From assembly GCA_051295955.1 (NCBI GenBank), contig JBPDWA010000001.1, positions 434,001 through 498,000 of the forward strand: 64,000 nt of DNA. Reading direction: 5' to 3'. Of this stretch, positions 17,802 to 26,388 are shown one piece after another. A program made the translations under genes and the position numbers. Each line of letters starts with the position of its first letter. Within the stretch, counting starts at the first letter, position 1. Origin of the DNA: Enterococcus faecalis_A. Its GTDB lineage: Bacteria > Bacillota > Bacilli > Lactobacillales > Enterococcaceae. The notes under the pieces were generated by a model. That model saw only the letters and a program-made list of their open reading frames with translations. It had not been told where the DNA came from and made no database searches.

Positions 17802-18902
17802 ATGGAAACAATCAAAAAACTCAACTTAAAAGGACATTTATTGACAGCAATTTCTTATTTGATTCCAATCGTTTGCGGCGCTGGTTTTTTAATTGCCATT
17901 GGAATGGCATTTGGCGGCACTGCTCAAGGAACCTTGATTCAAGGCAAGTTTGATTTCTTTGATGCCTTGGCGACGATGGGTGGTGCTGCTTTGGGCTTAT
18001 TACCGGTCGTTATCGCAACGGGTATTTCTTATTCCATTGCAGGAAAACCTGGTATTGCACCTGGGTTTATTATTGGCTTGACTGCTAATGCGATTGGCGC
18101 TGGCTTTATTGGTGGGATCCTAGGCGGTTACTTAGCTGGGTATCTTGTTTTTGCTATTTTAAAATATATCAAAGTACCAAATTGGGCTAAAGGGTTAATG
18201 CCGACGTTGATTATTCCTTTTATTGCTTCGATGGTTGGTGGTTTGATCATGGTGTATGTTATCGGAATGCCAGTAGCAGCGTTTACTACATTACTAACGA
18301 ACTTTTTGGATGGCTTAGGGAACTCTTCATTGTTAATTTTTGGCGGTGTTATCGGTCTTTTAAGCGGTGTGGACTATGGCGGCCCTATTAATAAAACGGT
18401 CTTTGCATTTGTGTTGACGATGCAGGCAGAAGGAGTAAATGGGCCGATTACGGCTTTACAGTTAGTCAACACGGCAACGCCGATCGGCTTTGGTCTTGCT
18501 TATTTCGTAGCAAAATTATTCGGTAAAAATATTTATTCAAAAGTTGAAGTTGAAACGCTGAAATCAGCGGTGCCGATGGGAGTTATCAATATTGTTGAAG
18601 GTGTGATTCCCCTAGTGATGAATGATATCGTTCGTGGAGTAGTTGCAACAGCCATCGGTGGTTTTGTCGGTGGGGCTACGACAATGATTTTAGGAGCAGA
18701 TGCAACAGTACCTTTTGGCGGTGTTTTGATGCTTCCTACTATGTCCAAACCTTGGGCTGGTGTCATTGCTATTTTAGTAAATGTGGTCGTAACAGCGGTT
18801 GTTTTAGCGGTTATCAAAAAAGACGTCAAAGAAGAAGAACCCGAAGTAATTGCAGAAAAAGAAGAAGCAGAGATTAACTTGGAGGACATCCAAATTTTTT
18901 AA
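17802..18902 (+). CDS. PTS fructose-type EIIC permease
   Basis: This 366-residue integral membrane protein has about ten hydrophobic segments and conserved EIIC-Fru blocks, such as ISYLIPIVCGAGFLIAIG, GGILGGYLAGYL and LLSGVDYGGPINKTVF. The Glu in the IVEGVIPL segment belongs to the substrate site in this family. The C-terminal 25 residues are acidic and cytoplasmic. With EIIA and EIIB it imports and phosphorylates a ketose. The downstream AlsE suggests D-allulose or a related sugar rather than fructose itself; this is inference from context. Confidence 0.88.
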   Translation: METIKKLNLKGHLLTAISYLIPIVCGAGFLIAIGMAFGGTAQGTLIQGKFDFFDALATMGGAALGLLPVVIATGISYSIAGKPGIAPGFIIGLTANAIGAGFIGGILGGYLAGYLVFAILKYIKVPNWAKGLMPTLIIPFIASMVGGLIMVYVIGMPVAAFTTLLTNFLDGLGNSSLLIFGGVIGLLSGVDYGGPINKTVFAFVLTMQAEGVNGPITALQLVNTATPIGFGLAYFVAKLFGKNIYSKVEVETLKSAVPMGVINIVEGVIPLVMNDIVRGVVATAIGGFVGGATTMILGADATVPFGGVLMLPTMSKPWAGVIAILVNVVVTAVVLAVIKKDVKEEEPEVIAEKEEAEINLEDIQIF

Positions 18903-18939
18903 GAAAAACAATAAAATTTGTAAAGGTGGGAAAGCAGGA

Positions 18940-19587
18940 ATGAAATTTTTTCTTGATACAGCAAACGTTGCTGAAATTAAAAAAATTAATCGGCTGGGCT
19001 TAGTGGACGGTATCACAACGAATCCGACGATTATCTCCAAAGAAGGTCGTGATTTTGAAGAGGTAATTAAAGAAATTTGTGCTCTCGTTGCTGGTCCAGT
19101 TTCAGCTGAAGTTACTAGCTTGGATGCTAAGGGGATGATTAATGAAGCAAAAGAAATCGCTCATTGGGCGGAGAATATCGTGGTGAAAATTCCGATGACT
19201 GAAGCAGGATTACAAGCAACTGCAGAACTAACCAAATTAGGGATTAAAACCAATGTCACCTTGATTTTTTCAGTTACGCAAGGTTTGTTGGCGGCTAAGG
19301 CAGGCGCTACTTTTATTTCACCTTTCTTAGGCCGTTTGGATGATATCGGTACTAGTGGTATTGAATTAGTGGCTAAATTACGACAAGTATTGGACACTTA
19401 TGGCTTTGCTACAGAAATCATTGCAGCCAGTGTTCGTCATGTGGATCATGTGGAGAAGGCTAGCTTGGTCGGCGCCCACATTGCGACAATTCCGCCAGCC
19501 TTATATAGAGCACTGTGGAGCCATCCGTTAACCGATAAAGGAATCGCTCAATTTATGAAAGATTGGCAAGCATTTCAGAACAGATAA
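18940..19587 (+). CDS. Transaldolase-like protein / fructose-6-phosphate aldolase
   Basis: This 216-residue member of the short transaldolase (FSA/TalC) subfamily starts at the ATG at 18940, after AAGGTGGGAAAGCAGGA. The N-terminal FLDTANVAEI and GITTNPTI are hallmark blocks, and the Schiff-base lysine is K83 in NIVVKIPMT. Such enzymes either cleave fructose 6-phosphate to dihydroxyacetone and glyceraldehyde 3-phosphate or act as transaldolases; sequence alone does not decide. It stands between the PTS genes and alsE, so it probably processes the phosphorylated sugar. Confidence 0.87.
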   Translation: MKFFLDTANVAEIKKINRLGLVDGITTNPTIISKEGRDFEEVIKEICALVAGPVSAEVTSLDAKGMINEAKEIAHWAENIVVKIPMTEAGLQATAELTKLGIKTNVTLIFSVTQGLLAAKAGATFISPFLGRLDDIGTSGIELVAKLRQVLDTYGFATEIIAASVRHVDHVEKASLVGAHIATIPPALYRALWSHPLTDKGIAQFMKDWQAFQNR

Positions 19588-19599
19588 GGAGACGTAGGA

Positions 19600-20289
19600 A
19601 TGACTAAAGTAGAATTTTCGCCATCTTTAATGACGATGGATTTGGATAAATTTAAAGAACAAATCGAATTTTTAAACGAGCATGTCGCTTCTTATCACAT
19701 TGATATTATGGATGGTCGTTATGTACCAAATATTACATTATCGCCTTGGTTTATTGAAGAAGTTCGGAAGATTAGCCAACTGCCAATGTCGGCACATTTA
19801 ATGGTTATGGATCAAAGCTTTTGGGTGAATCAATTAATTGCAATGAATTGTGAATGGATTTGCATGCATGCTGAACGATTGGATGGTTTGGCTTTTCGCT
19901 TGATTGATCAAATTCATGCTGCCGGTTTAAAAGCGGGCGTTGTCTTAAATCCCGAAACTTCGATTGAAACAATTTTTCCCTACATTGAACTGGTAGATAA
20001 GATAACGATTATGACTATTGATCCAGGCTTTGCCGGTCAACGTTTTATCGAATGTACATTGGCCAAAATTGTCGCCTTGCGAGAACTGCGGGAAGCAAAG
20101 GGCTATCACTATGTAATTGAAATGGACGGTTCTTCCAATCGCCAATCATTTAAGCGTATTGATGCGGCAGGTCCGGATATTTATATTGTGGGCCGAAGTG
20201 GTCTGTTTGGCTTAGATGAAAGGATTGCTATCGCTTGGGAAATTATGAAAAAAGATTATCAAGATATGACAGGCAAAGCAATTGAATGA
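19600..20289 (+). CDS. alsE: D-allulose-6-phosphate 3-epimerase
   Basis: This is a 229-residue member of the ribulose-phosphate 3-epimerase family. Metal and catalytic residues are in HIDIMDGRYVPN (H33, D35, D38), SAHLMV, and the late EMDGSSN motif. The opening FSPSLMTMDLDKFKEQIEFL is much closer to AlsE of Escherichia coli than to Rpe. AlsE converts D-allulose 6-phosphate to fructose 6-phosphate. It ends the operon and a terminator follows. A pentose-phosphate epimerase role cannot be excluded. Confidence 0.85.
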   Translation: MTKVEFSPSLMTMDLDKFKEQIEFLNEHVASYHIDIMDGRYVPNITLSPWFIEEVRKISQLPMSAHLMVMDQSFWVNQLIAMNCEWICMHAERLDGLAFRLIDQIHAAGLKAGVVLNPETSIETIFPYIELVDKITIMTIDPGFAGQRFIECTLAKIVALRELREAKGYHYVIEMDGSSNRQSFKRIDAAGPDIYIVGRSGLFGLDERIAIAWEIMKKDYQDMTGKAIE

Positions 20290-20424
20290 ATTGGCAAAGC
20301 AGAGCTAATACAAACAAATTTAGGACATTGCTGTTTTAACAACTGCTTGTAATTGGTCTGGGGAGATTTGCTTTATTTATGGCCGGTTCCGTCTTAATGT
20401 ATCGCTGCTTTTGTGATTATATAT

Positions 20425-20464
20425 AAAAAGAGAAATCCTTAGTTTAAGAGATTTCTCTTTTTTT
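20425..20464 (+). terminator. Rho-independent terminator after alsE
   Basis: AAAGAGAAATC and GATTTCTCTTT pair perfectly over 11 bp, and a T run follows. It closes the PTS operon. Confidence 0.88.
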
Positions 20465-20521
20465 ATGATCATCTGCCTGCTTTAAAATTAAAAAAAAACT
20501 CTTTGATAGGCAGTGAATGGA

Positions 20522-21487
20522 TTAATTATTTCCTGTATCGCCTTTTTTAATTAAGGCTAAAATTTTCCAAGCAGTTTTTTCATCTAAAAATAAATCGGTA
20601 AAAAAATTACCATTTAATGCACCCAAACAAGATTCAGCTTTGAATTTATTTTTACAGATACCAATTCGTTTAGGTATACCAAAAATTTCTTTTAAAGAAA
20701 GCCCAAATGTTTTATCATCCGTTTCCTTGATGAACTGACCATCCATAGTAAAGGGTCGTCCGTAAAGGAATCCCACCGTATTAGCAATGTTTGGAAATAA
20801 AATCTTACGATGCTTACTCCATGGTTCAACAGAATCAATCGAAGATAATGTTCCAATTCCAGAAATTAACATATCCGCATGGGAAGCTGTTACTAGTGTG
20901 TTCGCTAATGACGGTTCAAGTGACATTAATTCACGAGCTGTATCATTGATTACATATAAGGGAATACTTAAAGTTAAATATGAAGATTCATAACGTTCAG
21001 CTGCTTTTTGAACTAAGCGGGTGGATCCGGCAAGAGAATTGTATTTTCCAATCTCCCCAATAAATTGCGTAAAAATTAATTCTTCACGAGCACTCATTTT
21101 GAATTGATCAATTACTTTGTAAACAGTATCACCCCATGAAAGTGCAACGATATTTGCTTCTTTAATAAACTGTTGAATATAATCAGCAGAAAATTTAGAA
21201 AAAAGTAAATCATGCTCCGACAAATCCTCATTGCTTTTTAAAATATAGACATTTGTTTCTTCGAAATAATGGTTGAAAATTTTTTCCAATTCATAATTTC
21301 TTGCGTAAGGAGAATTAATAGAAATACTAACCAATTGTTTTTCACGAGCGTCTTCAATGTATTTTAAGGCTTTGTAGCGTGAAATGCCATATTTTTTTGC
21401 TATTTCACTAATGTTGATATCAAGAAGATAATAATCTTCACAAATTTTAACAAGCAGTGATTCATAGTTTGAGAATTCTAAATTCAT
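20522..21487 (-). CDS. citI: SorC/DeoR-family regulator of citrate genes
   Basis: This 321-residue protein starts from the ATG at 21487, which has AGGAGG 6 bases upstream; an earlier in-frame ATG at 21517 lacks such a site. The N-terminal helix-turn-helix (NISEIAKKYGISRYKALKYI) is followed by a sugar-isomerase-like effector domain (ALSWGDTVYKVIDQF, ISGIGTLSS). This is the SorC layout shared with CitI, the citrate-responsive activator of lactic acid bacteria. It is divergent from citM, which supports the name. Citrate as effector is inferred from family knowledge. Confidence 0.82.
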   Translation of the reverse strand: MNLEFSNYESLLVKICEDYYLLDINISEIAKKYGISRYKALKYIEDAREKQLVSISINSPYARNYELEKIFNHYFEETNVYILKSNEDLSEHDLLFSKFSADYIQQFIKEANIVALSWGDTVYKVIDQFKMSAREELIFTQFIGEIGKYNSLAGSTRLVQKAAERYESSYLTLSIPLYVINDTARELMSLEPSLANTLVTASHADMLISGIGTLSSIDSVEPWSKHRKILFPNIANTVGFLYGRPFTMDGQFIKETDDKTFGLSLKEIFGIPKRIGICKNKFKAESCLGALNGNFFTDLFLDEKTAWKILALIKKGDTGNN

Positions 21488-21642
21488 GATATGCCTCCTG
21501 ACTTTTAAAATATACACTTTTAATGAATTATATCAAAAAAAACCAAATAAGTCCTTTTTCATTTTTTTAAAATAAAGAAATTTTTTTAAATATTTTAAAA
21601 AAATATTGTTTATTTTTTATAAAGTGATAAAATATACCTGTA

Positions 21643-21660
21643 ATTTACAAAAATGTAAAT
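21643..21660. promoter_or_regulatory. Palindrome in the citI-citM divergent region
   Basis: ATTTACA and TGTAAAT form a perfect 7-bp inverted repeat around AAAA, immediately before the citM ribosome-binding site. A likely citM promoter is TTGTTT, 16 bases, TAAAAT at 21606-21633. The palindrome may be an operator or an mRNA 5' hairpin. Confidence 0.45.
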
Positions 21661-21672
21661 CGGGGTGGAGAA

Positions 21673-22860
21673 ATGTTCGATGAAGTTTTAGACATACACA
21701 AAAAAAATATCGGTGTATTGAAATTAGCAACAACTGAATACGTTCAAAATGACCAAGATTTAGCTAAAATGTATACCCCTGGGGTTGCAGAGCTTAGTCT
21801 GATGATTGAAAAAAATCATGATTTGGCTCGAGAATTGACGATCAGTGGCAAGCTAGTAGCTATTATCACCGACGGTTCGGCAGTATTAGGATTAGGTAAT
21901 GTCGGGGCTCAAGCAGGCTTGCCAATTGTGGAAGGAAAAGCCCTGCTTTATAAAAACTTAGCTGGGGTAGATGCAATTCCTTTAGCAGTTGAGCAAAGGT
22001 CAGTAAATGAAATTGTTCAAACAATTGAAAACTTACAAAGCAGCTTTGCCGGAATTCATTTAGAAGATATTGCAGCTCCAAAGTGTTTCGAAATTGAAGA
22101 GCAGCTTCAAGAAAAATTATCAATTCCTGTATATCATGATGATCAAGAAGGAACAGCAATTATTGTATTAGCTGCATTGATCAACGCAGCAAAATTAAAA
22201 AATAAGCCATTATCTGAGCTACACATAGTAATTAACGGAATTGGAGCTTCGGGCGTGGCTACTGCTAGACTATTAATAGCTGCCGGTATTACCAATCTAA
22301 CACTGATTGATCAACAAGGCGTGTTGAAAAAAGAGGATCAAACATTAAATAAATATCAACGAGAGTTGCTCAATCATCTACATGAAACAAAAGAAGATAT
22401 AAACACATTGAATGAGGCAATCGTTGGTCAGGATGCATTTATTGGTTTATCTGTAGGAAATGTTTTAACTCCGGCCATGATCAAAAAAATGGAAAAGAAT
22501 CCAATTGTTTTTGCTTTGGCAAATCCGTTACCAGAAATTGACCCTGGCTTAGCAAAAGAAGCTGGTGTGACCTTAGTAGCTACCGGTTCTTCCAAGTTTC
22601 CAAATCAAGTGAATAATATTTTAGTCTTTCCTGGGCTTTTCAAAGGCTTATTAGCTTCAAAAGCCAACAAAGTCGATGTATCTTTGCAATACGAAATAGC
22701 GAAAAGTATTGCGGCTATGGTAACAAAGCCAACGCCTGAAAAATTCATCCCTAACGTTTTTGATAGAGGCGTTGCAGACGTTGTTTCACAAGCAGTGATA
22801 ACTTATGTCCAAAAATTAAAGGAAAAAGAGGAAATGCCATATGCTAACCAGATTAAATAA
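21673..22860 (+). CDS. citM: Malic-enzyme-type oxaloacetate decarboxylase
   Basis: This 395-residue soluble enzyme is related to NAD-malic enzymes. Conserved blocks include KMYTPGVAE, TDGSAVLGLGNVG, HLEDIAAPKCFEIE (metal ligands), DDQEGTAI and the Rossmann segment INGIGASGVATARLL. In citrate clusters of this layout CitM decarboxylates oxaloacetate from citrate lyase to pyruvate without a membrane complex, and no oad genes are present here to do it. It begins the citrate operon and overlaps the transporter gene by 20 bases. Confidence 0.9.
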   Translation: MFDEVLDIHKKNIGVLKLATTEYVQNDQDLAKMYTPGVAELSLMIEKNHDLARELTISGKLVAIITDGSAVLGLGNVGAQAGLPIVEGKALLYKNLAGVDAIPLAVEQRSVNEIVQTIENLQSSFAGIHLEDIAAPKCFEIEEQLQEKLSIPVYHDDQEGTAIIVLAALINAAKLKNKPLSELHIVINGIGASGVATARLLIAAGITNLTLIDQQGVLKKEDQTLNKYQRELLNHLHETKEDINTLNEAIVGQDAFIGLSVGNVLTPAMIKKMEKNPIVFALANPLPEIDPGLAKEAGVTLVATGSSKFPNQVNNILVFPGLFKGLLASKANKVDVSLQYEIAKSIAAMVTKPTPEKFIPNVFDRGVADVVSQAVITYVQKLKEKEEMPYANQIK

Positions 22861-24145
22861 AATTAAGATTGGGTTTATTCCCTTATTTCTTTACATTATT
22901 TTGGCACTGGCTTATATTGCTATAACATTAGCAAATATCGTGCCCAAAAATGACATGTTGGTTGCCCTAGGTATCATGACTGTTTTTGCTTATCTATTAG
23001 AGAAAATAGGTAAAAATATCCCTATTTTAAAAAACCTTGGTGGAAAGGTTTTAGTCGTTACCTTTTTACCTGCGTTTCTTGTTTATAAACACTGGTTGCC
23101 TGACAGCACTGTAAAAGTAGTTTCTGATTTTATGAAACATAATAACTTTTTGATGTTTTTCATCACATTGTTAGTTGTAGGCAGTATCGCTTCGATGAAT
23201 CGCCAAACATTAGTTAAAGCAACTGCTCGGATTATTGTTATTTTAATTTTATGTAATGTGGTGGGTTCTTTAATAGGTACGGGTGTTGGGATGCTCTTTG
23301 GTATGTCAGCTTGGAATACGTATTTCTTTATTGTGGCACCCATTATGGCAGGTGGTGTTGGTGAAGGTGCCATGCCTTTATCAATTGGGTATGCAGCTAC
23401 CATGGCTGGTATAGGGCAAAATGATATTTTTGGTAAAATTTTGCCGTGTGTTATGTTAGGTAGCTTAGTTGCAGTTTTATTATCTGGAATCCTAAGTAAA
23501 GTGGGAGAAAAATATCCTCGATTAAATGGACACGGTAATTTAATCGATAATGAAGATGAACGTTTAGAGAACCTAAAAGGAAGCGCAAAACCAATTGATA
23601 TTGAAAAAACATTGGTAGCGGGTGTGGTGGCTATTACTGTCTATTTTGTCGCTGTTTACGTTGAACATCTATTAAAAATAGCTTTTGGTTTTGTTATTCC
23701 TTCTCCAGTAATTTTGTTGGTTTCTCTAATGGGCGCTAAAATGCTTGGTTTTATTCCGAAAAATATTGAAGAAGGTGGCAATTCACTGTATGGATTTACG
23801 GTTCGTGGTATTACACCGCCTTTACTATTTGGTGTTGGGGTTGCACAAACAGATTGGCTACAACTCATTGAAGTTTTCAAAAGTCCGGCGACTATCCTGA
23901 CCATTATTTTCACTGTTGTTGCCATTGTTGCTACTGCTTTTATTGCAGCAAGCATTTTAAAAATGTATCCTGTTGACACGGCAATCGCAGTTTCATGTTG
24001 TAGTGGCCAAGGCGGAACCGGTGCATTAGCTATCTTAGCTGCAGGTAACCGAATGGAATTAATGCCATTTGCGCAAGTTGCAGTTCGTTTAGGTGGTGCA
24101 ATGACAGTCACATTTGCTATCTTTTTAATGGGGTTGTTGTCATAG
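22841..24145 (+). CDS. citP: Citrate transporter of the 2-hydroxycarboxylate family
   Basis: This 434-residue protein has about eleven hydrophobic segments. The two re-entrant loop signatures of the family are visible: GGVGEGAMPLSIGY in the first half and CCSGQGGTGALA in the second. The Arg in QVAVRLGGAM near the C-terminus corresponds to the citrate-binding Arg of CitP and CitS. It either exchanges citrate for lactate (CitP mode) or uses a cation gradient (CitS mode). Its place beside citM and citrate lyase makes citrate the probable substrate. The start overlaps citM by 20 bases. Confidence 0.87.
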   Translation: MLTRLNKIKIGFIPLFLYIILALAYIAITLANIVPKNDMLVALGIMTVFAYLLEKIGKNIPILKNLGGKVLVVTFLPAFLVYKHWLPDSTVKVVSDFMKHNNFLMFFITLLVVGSIASMNRQTLVKATARIIVILILCNVVGSLIGTGVGMLFGMSAWNTYFFIVAPIMAGGVGEGAMPLSIGYAATMAGIGQNDIFGKILPCVMLGSLVAVLLSGILSKVGEKYPRLNGHGNLIDNEDERLENLKGSAKPIDIEKTLVAGVVAITVYFVAVYVEHLLKIAFGFVIPSPVILLVSLMGAKMLGFIPKNIEEGGNSLYGFTVRGITPPLLFGVGVAQTDWLQLIEVFKSPATILTIIFTVVAIVATAFIAASILKMYPVDTAIAVSCCSGQGGTGALAILAAGNRMELMPFAQVAVRLGGAMTVTFAIFLMGLLS

Positions 24146-24167
24146 GTTATAGAAAGGACGTGTGTAT

Positions 24168-25187
24168 GTGTTTAATCAAACAGACATCCGACAATTATTT
24201 TTAAAGAATAACTATGTAAGAGCACAATGGCAAGCGTTGTTACTGCAAACCGGAATTGAACAATCGGTAACAGAAATGTATCAACAACTGGATAAAACAT
24301 TAGGCTTATATTTAGGCGAGGAATTGGTAGGTACAGTGTCTTATCAAATGAATGTCATTAAATATATTGCTGTGTCCGAAAAGCACAAACAATCTGGACA
24401 TACACTGAATGTGTTAATGTCAGCGATTATTCAAGAAATGAGCCAACAAGGTATCTTTCATTATTTTATTTTCACTAAAAGACAGTATCAAAAAAGTTTT
24501 GAGTATCTAGGATTTGAGTTAATTATATCAACAGAAAAAATAGCTGTTTTGGAAACGGGAGATTGGTCTATTCAGCAATATTTGGCCACAATTCCTCAAG
24601 GCGTAGGTGAGAAAAAAGCAGCTATTGTGATGAACGCTAATCCCTTTACGAAAGGTCATTTTTATTTAGTAGAACAAGCAGCTCGCACCAATGACTGGGT
24701 ATATGTCTTTGTTCTTGAAAAAGAACAGACCCTCTTTTCTACAGCAGAGAGAATCAACTTAGTCCAACAAGGATTAAAAAATTTTAAAAATGTAACAATT
24801 GTTTCAGGAGGCGAATATCTAATTAGTCCGGCAACATTTCCGACCTATTTTTTACGAAAAGATGATGAGCTAGCCAAAGAACAGATGGTAGTAGATGCAA
24901 CATTATTTAAAGAAAGAATTGCTACTGAGTTAAACATTACAACTAGATATGTTGGAGAAGAACCACTTTCACCAATGACTAGTTCTTACAATAAGGTGCT
25001 AAAAATGATTTTACCGCCAGAAGTGGCGGTTGACATTATCCCGAGAAAAAAAACAGAAGATAATCAAGTGATCTCTGCTTCTCAGGTTCGTGAGGCTTTT
25101 CTTAACGGTCAATTGGAAAAAATCAAACATATGGTACCGGAAACTACTTATAACTATTTAAAATCAAAAAGGAGAGCTGAGCAATGA
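24168..25187 (+). CDS. citC: [Citrate (pro-3S)-lyase] ligase
   Basis: This enzyme acetylates the prosthetic group of citrate lyase with acetate and ATP, turning it on. An N-terminal GNAT-like domain (about 1-135) is followed by a nucleotidyltransferase domain with the HxGH-type motif NPFTKGHFYLV and the ISASQVREAF block. GTG codons at 24162 and 24168 are both in frame; GAAAGGA is better spaced for 24168. It overlaps citD by 4 bases. Confidence 0.93.
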   Translation: MFNQTDIRQLFLKNNYVRAQWQALLLQTGIEQSVTEMYQQLDKTLGLYLGEELVGTVSYQMNVIKYIAVSEKHKQSGHTLNVLMSAIIQEMSQQGIFHYFIFTKRQYQKSFEYLGFELIISTEKIAVLETGDWSIQQYLATIPQGVGEKKAAIVMNANPFTKGHFYLVEQAARTNDWVYVFVLEKEQTLFSTAERINLVQQGLKNFKNVTIVSGGEYLISPATFPTYFLRKDDELAKEQMVVDATLFKERIATELNITTRYVGEEPLSPMTSSYNKVLKMILPPEVAVDIIPRKKTEDNQVISASQVREAFLNGQLEKIKHMVPETTYNYLKSKRRAEQ

Positions 25188-25486
25188 AAATAGCCAAAAC
25201 AGCAATTGCAGGAACTTTAGAATCAAGTGATGTACAAATCATGATTGCGCCTAATACAGAAGGAATTGAGATTGATTTAGATAGCCAAGTTATTGAACAA
25301 TTCGGAAAACAAATCAAAAAAGTCATTCTTGAAACGTTGCATGCCTATCAGATTACGAATGCCAAAATAAAAGTTGTAGATAAAGGAGCCTTGGATTGTG
25401 TCATCATTGCACGATTAAAAACGGCAATTCACCGTTCATTGGGAATTCAACACCAAGAAACACCATGGGAGGGTTTAACAAAATGA
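25184..25486 (+). CDS. citD: Citrate lyase acyl carrier protein (gamma subunit)
   Basis: This 100-residue carrier bears the 2'-(5''-triphosphoribosyl)-3'-dephospho-CoA group. The opening AKTAIAGTLESSDVQI carries the attachment Ser in the family's GTLESSD block, and the end HRSLGIQHQETPWEGL is variable. The start has GGAGAG upstream inside citC, and the stop overlaps the citE start. Confidence 0.93.
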   Translation: MKIAKTAIAGTLESSDVQIMIAPNTEGIEIDLDSQVIEQFGKQIKKVILETLHAYQITNAKIKVVDKGALDCVIIARLKTAIHRSLGIQHQETPWEGLTK

Positions 25487-26388
25487 TGAAAGAACGCTTG
25501 AGAAGAACGATGATGTTCGTACCGGGAAATAATCCTGCAATGATTAAAGATGCAGGAATTTATGGGGCAGATTCTATTATGTTTGATTTAGAAGACGCTG
25601 TGTCAATGACAGAAAAAGACAGTGCAAGGATGCTTGTAGCCCAAGCCTTGCAAACAATTGATTATAGTGAAACAGAATTAGTCGTCCGGATTAATGATTT
25701 ACATTCAGAATTTGGACGTGCCGATATTTTTGCAATGGTTAAAGCGGGAGCCCATGTTCTACGTCTGCCAAAAACAGAATATCCAGAAGATGTCGTCGAA
25801 GTCGAAGCTGTGATTACAGAAGCAGAGAACTATTTTAAGATTCCGGTGGGAACAACATTAATGATGGCAGCGATTGAAGGGGCAGCTGGTGTTTTGAATG
25901 CGCCAGTGATTGCCAAAGCATCGGATCGTTTAATTGGAATAGCGATTGGTGCAGAAGATTATGTGACAAATATGAAGACCAAACGATACCCAGACGGCAA
26001 AGAATTATTTTTTGCACGTAGCATGATTGTTCATGCGGCTCGTGCAGCAGGTATTTCAGCATTCGACACGGTTTATTCTGATGTAGATAACATGGACGGA
26101 TTTTTAGATGAAGTACGTTTGATCCACCAATTAGGATTTGATGGCAAATCATGTATAAACCCAAGACAAATTCCGGTGGTTAATAGTGTTTTTCAACCAG
26201 CAGTCAAAGAAATTCAAAACGCTCTAGAGGTTATAGCAGCTATCGAAGAAGCAAAAGAAAAAGGCTCAGGCGTTATTTCTTTAAATGGTAAAATGATTGA
26301 TAAACCAATTGTTGAACGGGCACAACGGACTTTGATGTTGGCGAAAGCATCACAATTAATTGATGAGGAGGGCAATATCCATGCGTAA
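25483..26388 (+). CDS. citE: Citrate lyase beta subunit (citryl-ACP lyase)
   Basis: The subunit cleaves citryl-ACP to acetyl-ACP and oxaloacetate. The ATG at 25483, with GGGAGGG upstream, begins MMKERLRRTMMFVPGNNP, the family opening; the frame is open further upstream but inside citD. MFDLEDAV carries the Mg2+-binding acid, and VRINDLHSEFG and AIGAEDYV are conserved. It overlaps both citD and citF, showing tight coupling. Confidence 0.95.
   Translation: MMKERLRRTMMFVPGNNPAMIKDAGIYGADSIMFDLEDAVSMTEKDSARMLVAQALQTIDYSETELVVRINDLHSEFGRADIFAMVKAGAHVLRLPKTEYPEDVVEVEAVITEAENYFKIPVGTTLMMAAIEGAAGVLNAPVIAKASDRLIGIAIGAEDYVTNMKTKRYPDGKELFFARSMIVHAARAAGISAFDTVYSDVDNMDGFLDEVRLIHQLGFDGKSCINPRQIPVVNSVFQPAVKEIQNALEVIAAIEEAKEKGSGVISLNGKMIDKPIVERAQRTLMLAKASQLIDEEGNIHA

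Noticed and set aside
18533..19040. Long minus-strand open frames inside EIIC and the aldolase
   Set aside because: They are antisense shadows of well-supported genes and have low-complexity sequence.
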